NCBI GenBank assembly: GCA_964645715.1
Contig: CAZYAO010000001.1
Location: forward strand, 129,729-193,728
From: JAUMBM01 sp964645715
GTDB taxonomy: Bacteria > Bacteroidota > Bacteroidia > Chitinophagales > Saprospiraceae
DNA length: 64,000 bases
Reading direction: 5' to 3'
Below are positions 61,160 through 64,000 of the stretch, in pieces. The translations under genes were made by a program, and so were the position numbers. Under the pieces are notes generated by a model. The model ran no database searches, was not told the origin of the DNA, and worked only from the letters and a program-made list of their open reading frames with translations. Each line of letters opens with the position of its first letter. Positions within the stretch are counted from its first letter, which is position 1.

Positions 61160-62251
61160 TGTGTTTTGTTGGCTTAGTTTCGAAAATGTAGTGATTAAGT
61201 TAATGTATGTGTGCATGCCATCAATTAGTTCTTGTCGGGTGATGAACTCGTCTGCGGTATGTGACCGTGCGCTGTCACCGGGACCAATTTTGATGGTTGG
61301 ACAATGGAGTAGTGCCTGATCGCTTAGCGTTGAAGACCCAAACAGAGGTATTGAAAGATCTTTTGCCGCTTGTACCAGTGGATGGTGGATTGGTATACTG
61401 CTGGAGGTTAGTCTAAGAGATCTTGCTTTCAAATGCGAATGGCATATAGATTGGAGTTCTTCCAGAATCTCTTCCAGAGAATAACATTCATTGACGCGAA
61501 CGTCCGCCACGAAGGTACAGCGATCTGGTACTACATTGTGCTGATGTCCGGACTGAATTTGGGTGACACTAATTTTTACAGGACCAAGTAATTCCGACAC
61601 TTTGGCAAACTTATGGTTTCGTAGTCGTACAATATCTTCAATTGCTATGTATAATGCGTTGATTCCTTCCTGTCTGGCGGCATGTCCAGCAGATCCAATG
61701 GCTTCCCCGTCAATCACTACTAGTCCTCGTTCTGCTATTGCAGCCTGCATGCAGGTGGGTTCACCCACGATTCCACAATCAATCCTGCCTAATTGCGGTA
61801 AAATCGAAGCGATTCCTCCCGTACCACTTACCTCCTCTTCTGCAGTAAGCGCTAACATGATGTTACATTGTAGTGTCTGATCTTTTTCAAGCATTAAAAA
61901 AGCCGTCAGTAGCGAAATCAGAGCCCCTCCGGCATCGTTACTGCCCAGTCCGTACAGCCTGTCATTTTCCCAAAGAGCCCCGAAGGGATCTTTTGTCCAG
62001 CCTGCTACAGGTTTTACCGTATCATGATGCGAATTCAGGAGTAATACTGGCTGGCGATCATTCCAGTGGCTACTTGTTACCCAGACGTTATTGCCTGTTC
62101 TTCGTGGGTGCAAGTCCTGGGACAACAGGAATCTTTCCAGAAGATCGGCTGTGATTTGTTCTTCTCTGGAGAAAGAAGGAGTTTTGATGAGGGTCTCTAA
62201 CAGTTCTATTGTTTGTGAGCTGAGGGAATCAAAATTTAGTATATCGTTCAT
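61142..62251 (-). CDS. ArgE-family M20 deacylase (acetylornithine/N-acylcitrulline deacetylase type)
   Basis: 369 aa. M20 metal motifs: S-H-H-D-T-V-K near residue 75, L-G-S-N-D-A-G-G near 107, A-E-E-E-V-S-G-T-G-G near 140, G-E-P-T near 168 and R-S-H-T-A-D-E-F near 335. It matches ArgE/DapE-like deacylases. In Bacteroidota arginine synthesis this enzyme usually acts on N-acetyl- or N-succinyl-citrulline instead of acetylornithine, so the acyl group is left open. Grouped with argH, separated by a porin-like gene and a small hypothetical. Confidence 0.87.
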   Translation of the reverse strand: MNDILNFDSLSSQTIELLETLIKTPSFSREEQITADLLERFLLSQDLHPRRTGNNVWVTSSHWNDRQPVLLLNSHHDTVKPVAGWTKDPFGALWENDRLYGLGSNDAGGALISLLTAFLMLEKDQTLQCNIMLALTAEEEVSGTGGIASILPQLGRIDCGIVGEPTCMQAAIAERGLVVIDGEAIGSAGHAARQEGINALYIAIEDIVRLRNHKFAKVSELLGPVKISVTQIQSGHQHNVVPDRCTFVADVRVNECYSLEEILEELQSICHSHLKARSLRLTSSSIPIHHPLVQAAKDLSIPLFGSSTLSDQALLHCPTIKIGPGDSARSHTADEFITRQELIDGMHTYINLITTFSKLSQQNTLNITS

Positions 62252-62382
62252 AAGTGCCTGCGAGTTTGATATGGACTCTGGAAATGAAAAATGTACTGTT
62301 CAATAAGCATCTCAGGTATACATAATAATATGGTCAAAGCTGTCATAAAATCACGTTATTTGCAAGATAATTATTTTTTGCT

Positions 62383-62952
62383 ATGACTAGTGTTGCTGTT
62401 TTTTGCGGATCCTCAAAAGGTAAAGATGCCAGCTACGAAGAGCAGGCCAGACTATTGGGTATTGCACTGGCCAGACGAGGACATACGATTGTCTACGGTG
62501 GGGGTCATGTGGGTCTGATGGGGGTTGTTGCCGATGCTGCCTTATCGCAGGGAGGTAATGTTGTTGGTGTGATAACAGAACATTTACTCGCCCGTGAGGT
62601 ATGCCACACGGGTCTTTCAGCGCTTCACGTGGTACCAACTATGCATGAACGTAAAGTGCTCATGGCACAGCTGTCTGATGCAGTGATTGCTGCGCCGGGA
62701 GGTTTCGGTACGTTGGATGAGTTGTACGAGATGTTAACCTTGGCGCAGCTAGGGCACGATCGTCGACCTATCGGGTTGCTAAATACACTAGGGTATTTTG
62801 ACTATATGTTGCGTCATTTAGATCATATGGTTGTGGAGGGTTTTTTGCGAAAAGAAAATCGGTTGTCTTTGATTGCTGAGGAAAGCATTGAAGACTTACT
62901 GGCGGCCATGAGTACGTATGATTCCAGTCCGGATATTCCCAAGTGGCTGTAG
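62383..62952 (+). CDS. LOG-family nucleoside 5'-monophosphate phosphoribohydrolase (TIGR00730)
   Basis: 189 aa. Starts M-T-S-V-A-V-F-C-G-S-S-K-G, as the family does. G-G-G-H-V-G-L-M-G near residue 42 and the catalytic-site motif P-G-G-F-G-T-L-D-E near 105 are diagnostic. It releases the base from purine or cytokinin riboside monophosphates in the cytoplasm. Single gene on the plus strand, between two minus-strand genes. Confidence 0.93.
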   Translation: MTSVAVFCGSSKGKDASYEEQARLLGIALARRGHTIVYGGGHVGLMGVVADAALSQGGNVVGVITEHLLAREVCHTGLSALHVVPTMHERKVLMAQLSDAVIAAPGGFGTLDELYEMLTLAQLGHDRRPIGLLNTLGYFDYMLRHLDHMVVEGFLRKENRLSLIAEESIEDLLAAMSTYDSSPDIPKWL

Positions 62953-63022
62953 TACGTCATTTATGTGTAACGAATGGTTTACTAGCAAATCAACCTGAAT
63001 AGGCAGGATACTTTACTTTTAT

Positions 63023-64000
63023 CTATTGTTTAATCCAAGTGCTGGCGGCCTTCAGCTTTCCTGCATGGCTTATAATTTGCAAAAAATAACTGCCAGCGGG
63101 GAGTTGTTGTACATTTATTTGCTTATCGAATGGCTGGTGAATGACCATCTGTCCCAGTGTATTGTACACACAAATCATATCGTAGACCGAACCGTTGGGA
63201 TAATCAATATTGAGCTGTTCTCTTGCTGGCTGCGGATAAAGGCCCAGAGTGGTGACTACCGTGTGATTCACAACATTGGTTACAGGCATTAATATTGAGG
63301 AAAGTCTGGTCCATAAGGCACGATCAAAAATTACCGGGACAGGGCTCATATCATCACCAGCCGGTAAACCCAGCCTGACAACAACTAACCGCTTGCTGGG
63401 TACAACATATAACTTTTGGTCATTGGCACCCAGACCTGCAATCATATCAGCTGGAGCATCAGCGACAAGTGAGCCAGGCAGGCTCAGTTGCAAACCAGGC
63501 AGCATAAAACTGGGCTGTCCGTTGAGCCACCACAGGTACCCATAGGATGGGTTGATGGATTGTGAAGGACTTGTCATTGCCGCAAAATAATCCTGATCAT
63601 ACATCAGGCTGTCCCCATTCCAGACACCTTTATTTAATATCAAAGATCCAAAACGAGCCATAGATCGAGGCCTGCTGAAAAAGACATTGTTGTAACCCAA
63701 TCGCAGAAATAACCCGGTTATTCCTGTTCTGTTGCGGACGCGGTTGTTGAAGTAAGCATTCAAAGTTTGGCCCGTAGCTGATTCAAGGACTTCATCCAGA
63801 AGTGTATAGGGGGCATTGTGGTAAGCCCACCTACTTCCCGCAGGCGCTAAATAAATGAGACATTCGGGATCTGTACAGTAGGGATCGCCGACAGCATCGT
63901 TGAATCCTGCTGTCATGGTAAGCTGATGACGAACCGTAATGGCTGCCTCCTGTTCGGAAGTTGCCGATGTCCATCCATTTCCCAGGTAGGCAGATGTAGG
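63023..64000 (-). CDS. Beta-lactamase-family serine hydrolase with T9SS type A sorting domain (partial)
   Basis: The frame is open to the right edge, so the N-terminus, including the S-x-x-K nucleophile motif, is outside the window. Visible are I-T-V-R-H-Q-L-T-M-T-A-G-F, the Y-x-N motif as A-Y-H-N-A-P-Y, and W-W-L-N-G-Q, all typical of class-C-like serine hydrolases. The C-terminal segment T-L-G-L-Y-P-Q-P-A-R-E-Q-L-N-I to A-S-T-W-I-K-Q is a type IX secretion sorting domain. It is probably a secreted esterase or peptidase; true beta-lactamase activity cannot be inferred. Confidence 0.85.
   Translation of the reverse strand, partial: PTSAYLGNGWTSATSEQEAAITVRHQLTMTAGFNDAVGDPYCTDPECLIYLAPAGSRWAYHNAPYTLLDEVLESATGQTLNAYFNNRVRNRTGITGLFLRLGYNNVFFSRPRSMARFGSLILNKGVWNGDSLMYDQDYFAAMTSPSQSINPSYGYLWWLNGQPSFMLPGLQLSLPGSLVADAPADMIAGLGANDQKLYVVPSKRLVVVRLGLPAGDDMSPVPVIFDRALWTRLSSILMPVTNVVNHTVVTTLGLYPQPAREQLNIDYPNGSVYDMICVYNTLGQMVIHQPFDKQINVQQLPAGSYFLQIISHAGKLKAASTWIKQ

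Noticed and set aside
1..64000. CRISPR arrays, tRNA/rRNA genes, insertion sequences, prophage
   Set aside because: Scanned by eye on both strands; no regularly spaced repeats, tRNA-like arms, transposase or phage structural motifs were recognised.

Overview
The window looks like a chromosomal segment from a gliding-type Bacteroidota, most likely a Saprospiria/Lewinella relative. The evidence is direct. Four proteins carry type IX secretion (T9SS) C-terminal signals, one of them a SprB-repeat protein ending in a gliding-motility-type CHU_C domain. Promoter boxes of the Bacteroidota form TAnnTTTG lie upstream of many genes, Shine-Dalgarno sequences are mostly absent, and there are a TonB-dependent receptor with a carboxypeptidase-regulatory plug, a DUF5723 protein and a Rho with a long R/D-rich insert. 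No tRNA, rRNA, CRISPR array, transposase or phage gene was recognised. The base composition drifts from visibly GC-rich in the first ~8 kb to AT-rich beyond ~45 kb.

Layout. 1-1.5 kb: an ECF sigma factor with a membrane-anchored partner that is cut by the left edge. 1.6-8 kb: a LolC/E-like permease, an FAD/Fe-S oxidase, a thioredoxin-SPOR protein and imidazolonepropionase. 8.2-18.7 kb: the 1.5-kaa SprB-type surface protein, an Omp85 protein, NAD kinase, a cyclase-family hydrolase and an M14 peptidase. 18.7-25.3 kb (mostly minus strand): ferredoxin-NADP reductase-like protein, membrane protein, geranylgeranyl-reductase-like flavoprotein, secreted PGRP amidase, a TrpF-like protein lacking its catalytic residues, a mini zinc-motif membrane protein and an SDR. 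25.5-29.9 kb: esterase, leucyl aminopeptidase, Lgt and a flavin reductase. 30-36.9 kb: TonB receptor, a Pycsar-effector-like (DUF5706) protein with a degenerate HD region, a lipoprotein and a DUF5723 protein.

37-45.3 kb is a housekeeping block: rho, serS, a Zn-metallopeptidase, frr, rpmH and lepA. Between rho and serS, on the minus strand, lies a candidate 6S-like small RNA of about 170 nt. 45.4-52.9 kb: two unannotated small membrane proteins, an orphan RskA-type anti-sigma factor, an alpha/beta hydrolase, a SpoIIE/PP2C phosphatase, an 11-repeat T9SS adhesin and a glucosaminidase. 53-64 kb: an acidic small protein, ribosomal protein S1, a YfcC transporter with an M20 amidohydrolase, argH, a porin-like protein, an ArgE-family deacylase, a LOG-family protein and a T9SS beta-lactamase-family hydrolase cut by the right edge.

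Two runs of exactly 100 N are scaffold joins. Their flanks repeat 9 bp and 55 bp respectively, and collapsing each repeat restores an uninterrupted gene, so no sequence appears to be missing. I found no obvious new multi-gene system. The best leads are the small-RNA candidate, the Pycsar-effector-like orphan, the inactive TrpF-like protein, the sigma-linked trans-envelope protein and the small membrane ORFs.
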